Assembly (NCBI GenBank): GCA_930367215.1
Contig: OV884059.1
Span: forward strand, 156,548,511-156,612,510
DNA: 64,000 bases
Direction: 5' to 3'
DNA from: Pollenia angustigena
Taxonomy: Eukaryota > Arthropoda > Insecta > Diptera > Polleniidae
The notes below the pieces were generated by a model, which was not told the origin of the DNA, did no database searches, and was given only the letters and a program-made list of their open reading frames with translations. Position numbers and translations under genes: made by a program. Position 1 is the stretch's first letter, and every line of letters starts with the position of its first letter. Shown here one piece after another: positions 43,711 through 53,527 of this stretch.

Positions 43711-43824
43711 TTTCTTTTCTACAAAAAAATGGGACATTTTATTTAAAAAAAATGCAATCTGGTTTCTGTTTCTGAAAAATTGCATTTTTTTAAATAAAAT
43801 GTCACATTTTTTGTAGAAAAGAAA
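43711..43824. mobile_element. 114-bp hairpin MITE (TTTCTTTTCTACAAAAAA)
   Basis: Left arm TTTCTTTTCTACAAAAAAAT/GGGACATTTTATTTAAAAAA and right arm TTTTTTTAAATAAAATGTCACATTTTTTGTAGAAAAGAAA pair over ~45 bp around a ~22-base loop. Single arms of the same family lie at about 14500-14550 and 16384-16411, so the family is dispersed. Confidence 0.7.
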
Positions 43825-44630
43825 ACACCATGTGATTTTTGAAAAAATACGATTTATAGTGATTCTCAGGAAATCAAACCTAATGGAAAATGAAGACTAT
43901 GGACAGACTATAATAATCTATAAGCACTATTGTTAAATTTTGACACATTGGCCACATCCCTAACAGAGCAATTTCATGAGAATTTCACTCTAAGTCAAAT
44001 TTTCAAAAATGTATAAAAATTTTCACAAATGTAATTTGGATTGGACAGTTTAGTTTAATGTTGCTATCAGATACGCACAAATCTGCTTATACCATAATAA
44101 TTTTATTTATGGATTACGATTGATGGTTCTAGGATACTTATTTTTAGCTGGAAAAATTATTGATATATACTTTACATGTCATAATAATCTATCTGATATT
44201 TAAAATTCTTTTGTGTTATGGAGCGAGGGGGGGGGGGGGGAATTCGAAAGGTAAAAGCTTTGCGTTAAGCGACATTCTTTTTTATGGACGTCCTCACAAC
44301 GCGTTTTCGCCTCCATGCATTGTATGTTTTTCACGTTACATTTCAAGTTACATGCAAAGCTTTTTATGCGGCATCAAGACAAGTAAAAATAAATGTTTTT
44401 GTTGTCAAAAACAGCTGATTTGTTCGAACGCTGCTTGTGATGCTTACAACGCCTTAAGACTTCCCAAGCTTTAGTGCATGTAACTTGCCAAAATAGGACT
44501 TTCCAATTGCAAAGCGTCGACGCCGCGCTATTTGGGTTAACTTAATACATTTTGTATTAGCATGAGGATTTTTTAAGGATATAAAACACTTTACGAACTT
44601 GTTTAGGTGATATTGGCCGTTACGCAGAAA
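43825..44630. other. AT-rich DNA, no gene; G14 run
   Basis: A pure run of 14 G lies at 44227-44240. The 104-aa frame 44160-44474 is open through the G-run but has no recognisable domain. GCGACATTCTT..AACGCGTTTTCG around 44269-44310 is somewhat GC-richer. Nothing else was recognised. Confidence 0.4.
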
Positions 44631-44632
44631 AA

Positions 44633-44881
44633 ATTCTTCTAAATTGTTCACCAATAAAAACATTAATCAAAAATAAAATCACTTTCAATTAAAAATTTAA
44701 TCAAGTGAATTAAACGTCTTATCAAGTGAATTAAACGTTTAATCAAGTGAATTAAACGTTTACTTAAGTGAATTAAACGTTTAATTGATACTAATAATTT
44801 GCTTACTGGTTCAAATTTAAATAATTTTTTAATTAATATCACAAATTATTTAATTGAAATAAATTTTTAATTTTTTCTGTG
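44633..44881. mobile_element. 249-bp CACAGAAAAAATTC MITE
   Basis: It starts CGCAGAAAAAATTCTTCTAA after TA (44631-44632) and ends ..TTTTAATTTTTTCTGTG before TA (44882-44883). The core holds four near-perfect direct repeats AATCAAGTGAATTAAACGTT (44699-44783), then TTGATACTAATAATTTGCTT and AATTAATATCACAAATTATT. Relatives lie at 33068, 55132 and 55450. Confidence 0.82.
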
Positions 44882-44904
44882 TAGTCAATTTTCTATGATG
44901 AGAG

Positions 44905-46664
44905 TAGGGTAGCCAGATTTTGAATTCGGAAAAACAGTACATTGGTTATGAAAAAACAGTACATTCAAGAAAAAAAACAGTACATTTTTTTACGAAAGCA
45001 TAACTAAATATTTACAACTCTTGAACACCAATAATATAAAGAAATAGACTTCAAACATCAACATCAAAGGAAAGATTTACATTTAATGGTATTTCATATA
45101 CAAAATCACACCATTTGCGTTTATAAAGCATACACCACAAACGAAGCATTTGGCCATTGTATCATTTTCCAATGTATAATGTTTAAATATCTTAGTTTAT
45201 ATTTAACTTAAAAAATTTATTCATTGATTGGGTTAGTAGAATTTTCTTAAAACATATTGGTATTTAAAGCAATTTTCACCACACACATATTGTCGAACTA
45301 TCGCATAAATTTCAAAAATATTTGTTTCTTTCTTTAATTTAAACGGTAGTCATATGTCTTAAATAAAAACACGAAAATATATGAAGGATGTGAGCAACTC
45401 CTTATTTAATCTGTGTATTTTCGACAAAACAATAGACGCAGTACAAAAATTCTAATTATTTTACAACTTTTTTGCTTGCAAAACAACAATTTCTTTAAAC
45501 TAAATATTGTAAAATAGAGTGTGCAACAAAATTAGGGTCATCGCCACCAGCCTCAACACTTGCACCGCGAAATGAAAGTAGACTACTAGTAGAGCAAATC
45601 TGCCAAAAGGTTTTGAAAAATTAGTTCGGGCTCCCGAAATATGGGCCCCTAAAGTTTTTAAATTTTTTGAAAAGGCGTTTGGTATAAGTCAAAATAAATA
45701 TACTAAATGTACTTCTGAGCTAAAAAATAATTGTAGATGTCTTCAGTAGAATCGTATTGCGATTCTTTTCTTAGAATTTATTAACCCTCTAACTCTCATT
45801 TTAAGGGGTAATTTTTGCCCTTTTTCCCAACTCTTAAAAAAAGGATACTAAAACGGCACTTATAAGAGTTAAAATACTCTACCAATATTTTCTGCATCAA
45901 ATTTCACTAGGGGTCTTCTAAGACCAAAAATGATCAAATGCAAGTTAAACGGGTTTTCGAAATTCCGAGCCTTGATTTATTTTAATTTTTCGAAAACCCG
46001 TTTTACATACATTGCACGCTTTTTTGGTCTTGGAAGACCGCTATTGAAATTTGATGCAGAAAATATTTATAGAATATTTTAACCCTCTAACGTACCGTTT
46101 TAGTATAGAAGTTAAAAAAAATTACAAAAATTACCCCTTAAAATGAGTGTTAGAGGGTTAATATATTCTATGAAAAGAACTGCCATACAATTCTACTGAA
46201 GACATCTGAAATAGTCTTTTAGGTCAGAAGTACATTTAGTATATTTTTTTGACTTGTAACAAACGCCCTTTCAAGAAATTCAAAAATTTCAATGCCCGAA
46301 ATTTCGAGAATTCTTTTAACCCTAATAAGTGCCGTCTTGTATTCTTTTGTTTAAGAGTTGGGAAAAAGGGCAAAAATTACACCTCAAAATGAGAGTTAGA
46401 GAGTAAATAAATTCTAAGATAAGGATATTATGACAATATGGCTTGATAGCATACCGTTAAAAATTCCCAAATGTGTTTTATTTAAAAACGATTTTTCTTA
46501 ATATCTTTGTTTTTCGGACACTAAACTTAAAAATCAGTACAGAATACAGTACAAAGTGTAAAAAACAGTACATTTGCGTACTGTTTTGGGTGTTGTGCAT
46601 AAAACAGTACAATTGACAAAAATCAGTACATGTACTGCTAAAAACAGTACGTCTGGCAACCCTA
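44905..46664 (+). mobile_element. 1.76-kb hAT element, ACAGTACA family, copy A
   Basis: The ends TAGGGTAGCCAGATTTTGAA and (reverse complement) TAGGGTTGCCAGACGTACTG are flanked by a perfect duplication GATGAGAG (44897-44904, 46665-46672). ACAGTACATT / AAACAGTAC / CAGTACAATT words are iterated three times at the left and about eight times at the right end (46530-46655). A second copy in the opposite orientation lies at 58524-60158. A trace AACACCACAAACGAAGCATTTGG-like segment at about 45130 is shared with it. The middle is a large fold-back (45645-46440). Confidence 0.92.
45645..46440. repeat. Large fold-back: ~330-bp arms plus a third partial copy
   Basis: The left arm (45645-45963) runs AAAGGCGTTTGGTATAAGTC.., TAACCCTCTAACTCTCATTT, TCTGCATCAAATTTCACTAG, AAACGGGTTTTCGAAA. 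After a ~25-bp centre the right arm (about 45990-46320) returns as its reverse complement (TTTCGAAAACCCGTTTTACA.., GAAATTTGATGCAGAAAATA, AATGAGTGTTAGAGGGTTAA, ..AACGCCCTTTCAAG). A further inverted piece of the same arm follows at 46320-46440 (AAGTGCCGTCTTGTATTC.., GAGTTGGGAAAAAGGGCAAA). Estimated arm identity is ~80%. Confidence 0.88.
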
Positions 46665-46672
46665 GATGAGAG

Positions 46673-47832
46673 AGATCTGTGTTCAAAATTTTTTTTAGAA
46701 CGTTGCGGTTATTGAGATCGGTATTGTCACGTTTTGAGGATACAGTAGCGACTTTTTACCCAAAATGCTCCAATACGATGAAGAGTATCGTAAATAAAAA
46801 TATTAAATACTAGTAAATCAGCTTAAACTTCTTTCTTAAAGTCGGCAAAGTTTTAGAAAAAATATTTTTAGCTTAGAAAGTTTGGTATTTTTTGTTTCTA
46901 AAAATATCTCTTTTAAGTCTTAAGGTACCTTTTTAATTTGTTCTAGTTTTCATTAGTATTATTGCGGCTTAAGACTCATTCTTGAATTTCAAAACTTCAT
47001 TGTGATGGATGACTCACATTGACACCTTTCAAACGGATAAGAATCGTAATTTCTTAATGGGGGTGTTTCTTTTCCTCAAGAAATAACTTTGAACTACTCT
47101 TAATTACGAAATGACAGATAAAATAACAAAAAAAAAAAAAAAAAAAAAAAAAAACAAAGAGCACATGCAATAAAGATAGAAAGACAGAAAGAAAAGGCGA
47201 TTTTTGCTACTGAATGTTCTTAATTTGACTTTGAGTTTATTATTATTTTTTTTTTCAAATATAAAAGACGTTAAAAAAGGAAGTCAAGCAGAACGTTTGT
47301 GAGGCTTCTTCCTTTTTTGTTTAAATAAAAGTGGTTGTAAGAAGAAAAAGATAAAGTTAAAATTAAAAAAAAAAAACACTTATACATATGTAAAAAGTTA
47401 GTATGTATGTGCACGAATGTGGATATTTATGTTTATATTGGTATATGTTGGTATATATGAGTGCTTAAAAGCGGATATTATACTGAAATTATATGTTCAA
47501 GAAATTAAGGCTAAAATAACCGGGATAATTACAATGGCTTTGAGTTTAGCCAAAATAACAAAGAATGAGAAACAAAGAAGAGTTCGTATCCAGCATTGCA
47601 ATTTCTTCTTTTTTTCAATCCATGAGATACTTTTCAGTTTCAGACTGATAAAAGCGGCCCTATATTTTTTTTTTAACTAAACAGGCAAATAAACTGTAAT
47701 AAACGATAAAAAAAATATATATTAATGTGTGAAAAATGTATGAAAGCCAGTAAATTAAGAAAACATTTATGCCGTTTTTAGCAAACTTAATACGTTTTGG
47801 CAAAATGATACACCCCTTGTGCGTTAAGAAAT
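46673..47832. other. Low-copy AT-rich DNA, no gene
   Basis: A long A-run lies at about 47130-47154. The 87-aa frame 47417-47680 has no domain. Nothing else was recognised. Confidence 0.4.
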
Positions 47833-47945
47833 AAAAAACAAGTATGAAAGTTTGGTCGGTTAAGCCCTACCAAATGATACCCTACTATACTAGATACTGT
47901 ATTTAAAGAGAAATTTGAGGGATATTGTATTTAGGGCCCCATAAG
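47833..47945 (-). repeat. Dipteran GTCGG-repeat end (reversed)
   Basis: AAAACAAGTATGAAAGTTTG, GTCGGTTAAGCCCTACCAAA and TGATACCCTACTATACTAG are the reverse complement of the ends at 40.3 and 41.9 kb. The remainder of the element is too diverged to follow. Confidence 0.6.
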
Positions 47946-48912
47946 CCATTATGAAACGAACCACAGTGGGTTGAAATTGACTAAAAGTAAGGATTATTTT
48001 AAAAGCTGAACTTTATTCTTCATTGTCATGTTGGTAATTTATTAACATTCTTTATCTCTTACTAATAAAATTACTGCTTTGAGTAACTTTCGTTATTGGC
48101 AGTGAGCGGCCAAAGTCAAATAGTTTATACAAATCTTGCGTACAGTGGTTAAAGTTGAAAATTGAGATATTTCGAGTGCTAGTATTTTGTATAACGTCTT
48201 CAAAAAGTAAAATTATTTTGTACTGGGTTCGACCTGGTTTAACTTAACCTTAACTTATTAGAAAAAGAAAAAAGGGTCCCAAGGCCTGTCATAAATGTGA
48301 ATATATTTAGAGCTAGAAGTACAAGGTTTTAGAAGGTATTTTCAGCGCGTGTAAACTATTGGCCATTAGGGCGGAAGGATTTGAGATGGCATAAGTGGCG
48401 CCCAGAATTTAATGTTGGATTAAAAAGTCAGCAAAGGCAAAAATGAAGCCATAGATAAGCCATAAATAGCGGTATGCAATGATCGTATGTTACAAAAACC
48501 AAATTTTACAGGACAGCCATTTTTCTACTTTTCTCTGCTTTCGCTTGCAATATCAAAATGAAGATATACATTCAATTTTTGGAGCAGCGAAGTGGAATTC
48601 GCCTACAATATTTTGTCAGGTGACGTCTCTTTGAATGTAGAACAAGATTGCATCAAACACTCAATTTCAAAAAAATTGGCATATACGATAATTTCGCGCA
48701 AAGGGGTCGATATAATGATCCGAGCATGTCAAAAAAAAAAAAAAAAAATTTTGGAAGTTTTTTAAACTAATCTTTAATCATTTATATGGGGCCTTCCACT
48801 CCAAATCGTATGGTTATTTATTTTTCTGATTTTCCAGATTTTGTGTTATTTTTAGGGCTTTTCTTATAAATTTTTACATTATTTTTGATTACTCCTTTAA
48901 AGGACTCCTATG
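47946..48912. other. AT-rich DNA, no gene
   Basis: May include the diverged body of the repeat above. An A-run lies at about 48731-48748. No terminal repeats or frames of interest were seen. Confidence 0.35.
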
Positions 48913-49541
48913 CACTCATAGAAAAAGGCATCTTCATATTAATGATGACCTAACGTCAGAATTGAAAGTCATTAAAAAATTTTGTCATATTTTACGCGTC
49001 ATCTATGCTATGACTATAGTGACATCAATTTGATGCCACATTTTGTGTATTATTCACCATATTTTTATGTTTAAAAAGTAAAATAAAAAGCAAAAATTCC
49101 CATATTCTATTTGCTTAAATTATTAAGTTAAATACATTAAATTTTCAAAGCAGAGTAATTACGAAAACCATATCGGGCATGCTGCTGGTGTCTTATATAA
49201 AACAAAAGTAAAACAAACATGTGTAACGGTTAAGTAAATAACAATATTCTCTCCCTTGGACTTAAGTCAAACCCAATAACTCAACGTAATGACTGCTTGA
49301 GCATAGAACTTTTATTCTCCGATGTTACTGAGTCATCGCACTGTTGACATGTTTTATTAAACTGAGTCTGATTCTTCATTTCTGTGATGCGGATGTGCGT
49401 CCCTTTGATTACATAATTTAAATTTGTTTACTCTGATGATAATTTGGTTACGCGATGTTAAGCCTGACATTACAATGATGAAAAGTATCATGGGGTCAAA
49501 TACAAACATACATCAGCGTTATGACACCTTTTCTATCAGTG
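48913..49541. mobile_element. CACTGATAGAAAA element, copy B (629 bp)
   Basis: Runs from CACTCATAGAAAAAGGCATC to ..GACACCTTTTCTATCAGTG. Compared with copy A it lacks the retroposon, keeping the empty site GGTTAAGTAAATAAC near 49230. Compared with copy C it lacks the TA insertion (CTTATATAAAACAAAAG near 49193). It is the most complete version and the best reference for the family. TGATGTCA-like words recur in both halves. The frame at 49424-49642 is chance. Confidence 0.8.
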
Positions 49542-49919
49542 TTGTTATTTTTTTTGTTCCGAATTTTCCAAATTGGAATTCCATAAGTACTATTTTTTCG
49601 ATTTTTTTAAATTTAAAAAATCAAATATTATATGTACTTTAATAAATTGTTTAAGCTTAAGGTCACTTTTTCTATAAAATTAATTTAAAAATTTTTTATT
49701 TTCAATCCCAGCAAAAACTTTACTTACAATCCTACTTTTAATGACTTCAAGAATTCATTACTTTGTAGCTTTATTCGCCACTTTTTGGATTATTAGTTAT
49801 ATATTAAATAATAACTTTATTATTATATCTTAAATGTACAGAAAAATTTAAATTTTCATTACGACAATAAAAATGTCATTATAGTCAAAAAACATAGTTT
49901 TTTAATACAAAAACTACAC

Positions 49920-49995
49920 TGCCCCGGTAGACTAGCTGGTAGCGTGCTAGTCTATCAGCACCGAGGTTGCGCGATCGAATCCCGCCAGAAACAGA
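49920..49995 (+). mobile_element. tRNA-derived SINE, copy 4 (head only)
   Basis: GCCCCGGTAGACTAGCTGGT with the A-box-like segment, then GAGGTTGCGCGATCGAATCC with a damaged B-box (GCGATCGAATCC). The family body after CCCGCCAGA is missing and replaced by an AAAATA-rich tract. It is therefore truncated or recombined just after the tRNA-like head. Confidence 0.72.
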
Positions 49996-50042
49996 AAAAA
50001 ATAAAAAATAAAATAAAATAAGAAAAAATAAAAAATAAAATA

Positions 50043-50847
50043 CAGTGCACTCGGGAAAACGTCAACTAATTAAAACCGCGGTTGTTGACGTTTAACAAAT
50101 TGTTGACGTTTACGAATGTAAAATTTTTAGATAAAAAACATATCGCTAATGTGCTTTTACACATTTTTATTGATTATAAACTAAAACCAAACATAAACAA
50201 ATTCAAAAAGGTAACAAAAAAGTAATTTAACCTGACTAGAACCATAGAAGACAACTATGTAGAAACAAAAGAATACATACATTTTAAATGAGATCTTATT
50301 TTTAATTTTACATGCACACATATTCATTTAAAAAAATCTGTTATTTTTTCTTTCCAACACGTGAAAGAGAGTCTTCTCTCTTAAACGTCTTAATACATTT
50401 AAGTAATTTGGCCCAACATTCTCGCATTGAGCCCATTCCAAAGCCCTGTTTAATATTTCGACGGGCCTCACAGGCCTAGGCGTAAATCCACCGCTGCGCA
50501 CTTGTACCCTTTTCTAATAAGTTTGATAATGTGATACTTATGAGAATAAAAAAGCAACTGAACATAAACAAAAAGACAATACATACATACATACAGTTGT
50601 AACTTCTTATCTACTCTACTTATAAGGGGAATCCCCAATTTCTGAAATTATTTCATAAAATAAATGTGTGTGTGTACAAATGTGTGTATTTTAACTGCTG
50701 CTAAATTCAAATGTTCTTTAATTCAGAATTGACGTTTTAGAGCTTTGTGGTTGGGTGGACGTTTTAGAGTAGGCAATGTAAAAATAAAGGTGTTGACGTT
50801 TTGGGATGTTGACGTAAACGAGCGTTGACGTTTTCCCGAGTGCACTG
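50043..50847. mobile_element. 805-bp pogo-like element, GTTGACGTT family
   Basis: The ends CAGTGCACTCGGGAAAACGT and (reverse complement) CAGTGCACTCGGGAAAACGT are identical and flanked by TA (50041-50042, 50848-50849). GTTGACGTTT words (complement AACGTCAAC) occur at about 50060, 50085, 50102, 50790, 50808 and 50824, with GACGTTTTAGAG twice (50732, 50759). The inner segment CTAATTAAAACC is shared with 11879-12761, which uses GTTCACGTT instead. No transposase. Confidence 0.9.
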
Positions 50848-51300
50848 TAATTAAAAAAAATAAAAAAAAAAAAATAAAAATTTTTACTTTATTGACTTTG
50901 TGTAACTATATATTTTTATAAAAATTTTAAGTATAAAAAAAACATATTATTTTTTAGATTATAATAGGCTAAATTATAAAGGATTACTTTTGGGACATCT
51001 CGAACAAAAATAAGTACTTTTTCTAGTAGAAAAGTAAGCAGTCGGCTCGTCAAATTCTCATTATTTTTCTGCTTATTTTGTAAGCAAAGTTTTTGCTGGG
51101 ATATTTAAATTTCCGTTGGATATCTTCTTCAAGAATTTTTTTAAAAAAAAATATTTTTCCTGAAGAAGATTTCTAACGGATATTGGAATATTTTAATTAA
51201 TTTTATAGAAAAAGTGACCTTAAGCTTAAAGAATTTATTAAAGTATAATATTTAATAAAAAAAAGGTTGATGAAATAACAATACATATATTTAATTTGAT

Positions 51301-51386
51301 ACGTTCGCATAGAAAATTACAAAAAAAAAAAAAACAAATTTTAGAATTTTGTTTTTGTTTTACACATAATTTTTCTATGCGAACGT
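51301..51386. repeat. 86-bp hairpin (ACGTTCGCATAGAAAATTA)
   Basis: ACGTTCGCATAGAAAATTA at 51301 is answered by TAATTTTTCTATGCGAACGT ending at 51386, a 19-20-bp arm around an A/T-rich loop. Probably a tiny MITE; no clear duplication. Confidence 0.65.
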
Positions 51387-51392
51387 TAAACG

Positions 51393-51832
51393 GACCATTA
51401 TTAAGAATGTTATGAACAAAAATCTAAAAATAGAGTGTTTGGAAGAAGTAATCAAAAAAATGTCAAATATTTTATTTAAATATAAATATCGATAATAATG
51501 CGCTTTTCTGAATTCATCCTTAGTTTACCTATTTTTTAACCCACTGTGCGTGCGACCTACCAAAACAAAATTGTATTAAAGAAGTTATTTGTGGCGAATT
51601 TTATCCAGATATAAATATTTTTTTACGAATTATTTGTCTTTAAATGATTGTAGGGACAGGGTTTATATAGGACTTATGTTTAATTCTGGATGTGCCATAA
51701 CAAAATTAGAACATGTCTTTATATTTATAGGGTATTGTGTCATTAAACTCTATTTTTGAGAGTAGAATTTGTACACTGTTATTTATTTTAATAAACATTT
51801 TATTATTATTGAACACAAAAATGGGTTTTAAC
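51393..51832. other. AT-rich DNA, nothing recognised
   Basis: No gene or repeat end was recognised. Confidence 0.4.
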
Positions 51833-52735
51833 CAGTGTTCGAAAATAAACAGAACATTATTTAGCGTTCGGCTCACACACCCAGGAACGATATCTATTTT
51901 TTAGTGTTTGTGTAGACGAACACAACCCTTTATACCGATCGTATCTATTTTCAAGAAAGAGCCGAACATAATATAGTGTTCTGCTAATCGTCAAAAAACG
52001 AAACAATTGTAGTAATATTGTAGACAAACATTATATTTTAAAGTTCACTAATCAGGTATGTGATGGAAATCGATTTTAAAAACGAAACGATTTGAAACCG
52101 AAAATATCGTTTTCAGTATCTTTTAAAATGAATTTTAAATACATATTCCTTTTATTTTTATGCCTGTATACAAAAAAATACTTTTAAATTTTATATTATA
52201 TACTTCTGAAGTGTATTCTGAACGAAAATTTAAGACTATAATTCAGAAATAGATTTTAAAATCCCTCGAAATTCATCACACATTTTAAAAACGTTCCTTT
52301 TGAAATCGATAGATTTTCATCACATACCTGAATGTTTTTTTTTTTTTAATTGATAAAGAAATGAACAAACAAAAAATTTTACCAATGACCGCAGCACGAA
52401 CAGCTTGTGTATGTGCTGTGCATATGTTTTTTTGTGTAAAATTATTTTGCTGGCTTTTTTTTCGTATGTGTTTTGTAAAAATTTTTTTGGTACTTTTTAC
52501 CTGCCAAAAGGGCGCTACTTACAACAAAAACGAGCGAACATTAATGAGCTGATTCGAACACAATGAAGTTTGTGGTAAAAAAAAACCCGAACGGAATTTA
52601 ATGTTCTCATCTTATACAGTACTATTTTTGTGTTCGAAAGATGAAAAACAGGGAAATGCTATTTTTTAATGAGTTACTCTACAAACACTATTAGCGTTTG
52701 TGTTTTCCACAAACTTACCGAACCGAACACTATGA
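51833..52735 (+). mobile_element. hAT MITE, CAGTGTTCGAAAATAAAC family, copy 1
   Basis: It starts CAGTGTTCGAAAATAAACAG after GTTTTAAC. It follows copy 2 (56705-57524) through CGTTCGGCTCACACACCCAG and GAACGATATCTATTTTT, then ..TTTTCCACAAACTTACCGAA. It stops at about 52735, lacking the last ~35 bp and therefore its 3' terminal repeat. GTTCG / CGAACA words recur throughout. A 278-bp MITE is inserted at 52053-52330. The frame at 52361-52552 is chance. Confidence 0.8.
52053..52330. mobile_element. 278-bp MITE (CAGGTATGTGATG), copy 1
   Basis: The ends CAGGTATGTGATGGAAATCG and (reverse complement) CAGGTATGTGATGAAAATCT are flanked by AAT on both sides (52050-52052, 52331-52333). Alignment with the uninterrupted place in copy 2 of the host (GTTCTATAATGTTTTTTTC) supports a 3-bp duplication. 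The interior holds CGATTTTAAAAACG / GAAACGATTTGAAA / TTTTGAAATCGAT words. It is nearly identical (about six differences by eye) to the 278-bp copy at 56846. Confidence 0.88.
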
Positions 52736-53527
52736 AAGGATATATGCTGCCGTTGCCGTATTCATAAAAAAAATAAGTGAAATGTGTTTTAAGGCAAAAT
52801 TTTTCTTAAAATAGGGATTAACTATAATTTTATTGCTCGTGACACTTAAATGTTTGAGGTTACCTTATATATGTGGAAAAATGTCCGTTACAAGTATTTT
52901 TGTTAGCCATGACCAACCATATGAAAAACTTGTTTTTCACTGCGTGTAGCGTACAAAATTAAAAAAAGAGCTAACACTTTTTTATGCGTGTTGATTTCAT
53001 AAACTTTAGAGTTCTCTGTCATTTAAAGAAAATGTTTTAAAAAATGCGATTCAAGAAAACAATTTTTTCTTTAGGAAATTTATTTAATAAACAGATCCGT
53101 TTTTATTTATACGCAAAAAAAAATTAATAAATAAATAAAAAACAGTTTGCTTATAAAAGTGTGTCTGTCCATGTGTATCTGTTTGTTTATTAAGAATGCA
53201 TCTGTTTGCATCTTGATATTGAAACTGTTCACACACGCACACATAAATTCATAATTTGAGTAGTTTCAGTAACTGATCAAATTTACATTAAACGCACTTT
53301 AATGTAAATAAAGTCTATTAAAAAAGGGATGGGTAACGTTAAATTTTAAGGGGGGAATAATCGTAATTATAGAATATAAACAAAAGATATGGATATTTCA
53401 AGAAACATGTCTGTGTTTTTATGCGAATTTAAATATGTTTGGGGCGGCGCATTAGTAATGTAATGATTTATTTAATGAATAGCTTTTTTCTTTCTGATTT
53501 TATTAAGCGTTGGCATTTATTAAATTA
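52736..53527. other. AT-rich DNA, no gene
   Basis: Nothing coding was found. GTGTGTCTGTCCATGTGTATCTG (53158) is a short TG-rich stretch, and an inverted CACTTTAATGTAAATAAAG lies near 53294. Confidence 0.4.

Larger units (their letters stand above)
49709..51098. mobile_element. Element with CAGCAAAAACTTTGCTTAC ends
   Basis: Left CAGCAAAAACTTTACTTACA and right (reverse complement) CAGCAAAAACTTTGCTTACA match over about 20 bp; the preceding ATCC also mirrors. CAGCAAAAACTTT is a terminus I associate with abundant fly MITEs. The interior is largely occupied by the SINE and the pogo-like element. No duplication could be defined because the flanks are themselves inverted copies. Confidence 0.6.
49635..51245. 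repeat. 1.6-kb composite palindrome
   Basis: TACTTTAATAAATTGTTTAAGCTTAAGGTCACTTTTTCTA-type sequence at 49635-49690 returns inverted at 51190-51245 (TAGAAAAAGTGACCTTAAGC..). Inside it a second inverted pair, CAGCAAAAACTTT(A/G)CTTAC, stands at 49709 and 51098. Between these lie a SINE (49920) and a pogo-like element (50043). A short local inverted pair TCCGTTGGATATCTTCTTCA / GAAGATTTCTAACGGATATT lies at 51112-51185. Confidence 0.75.
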
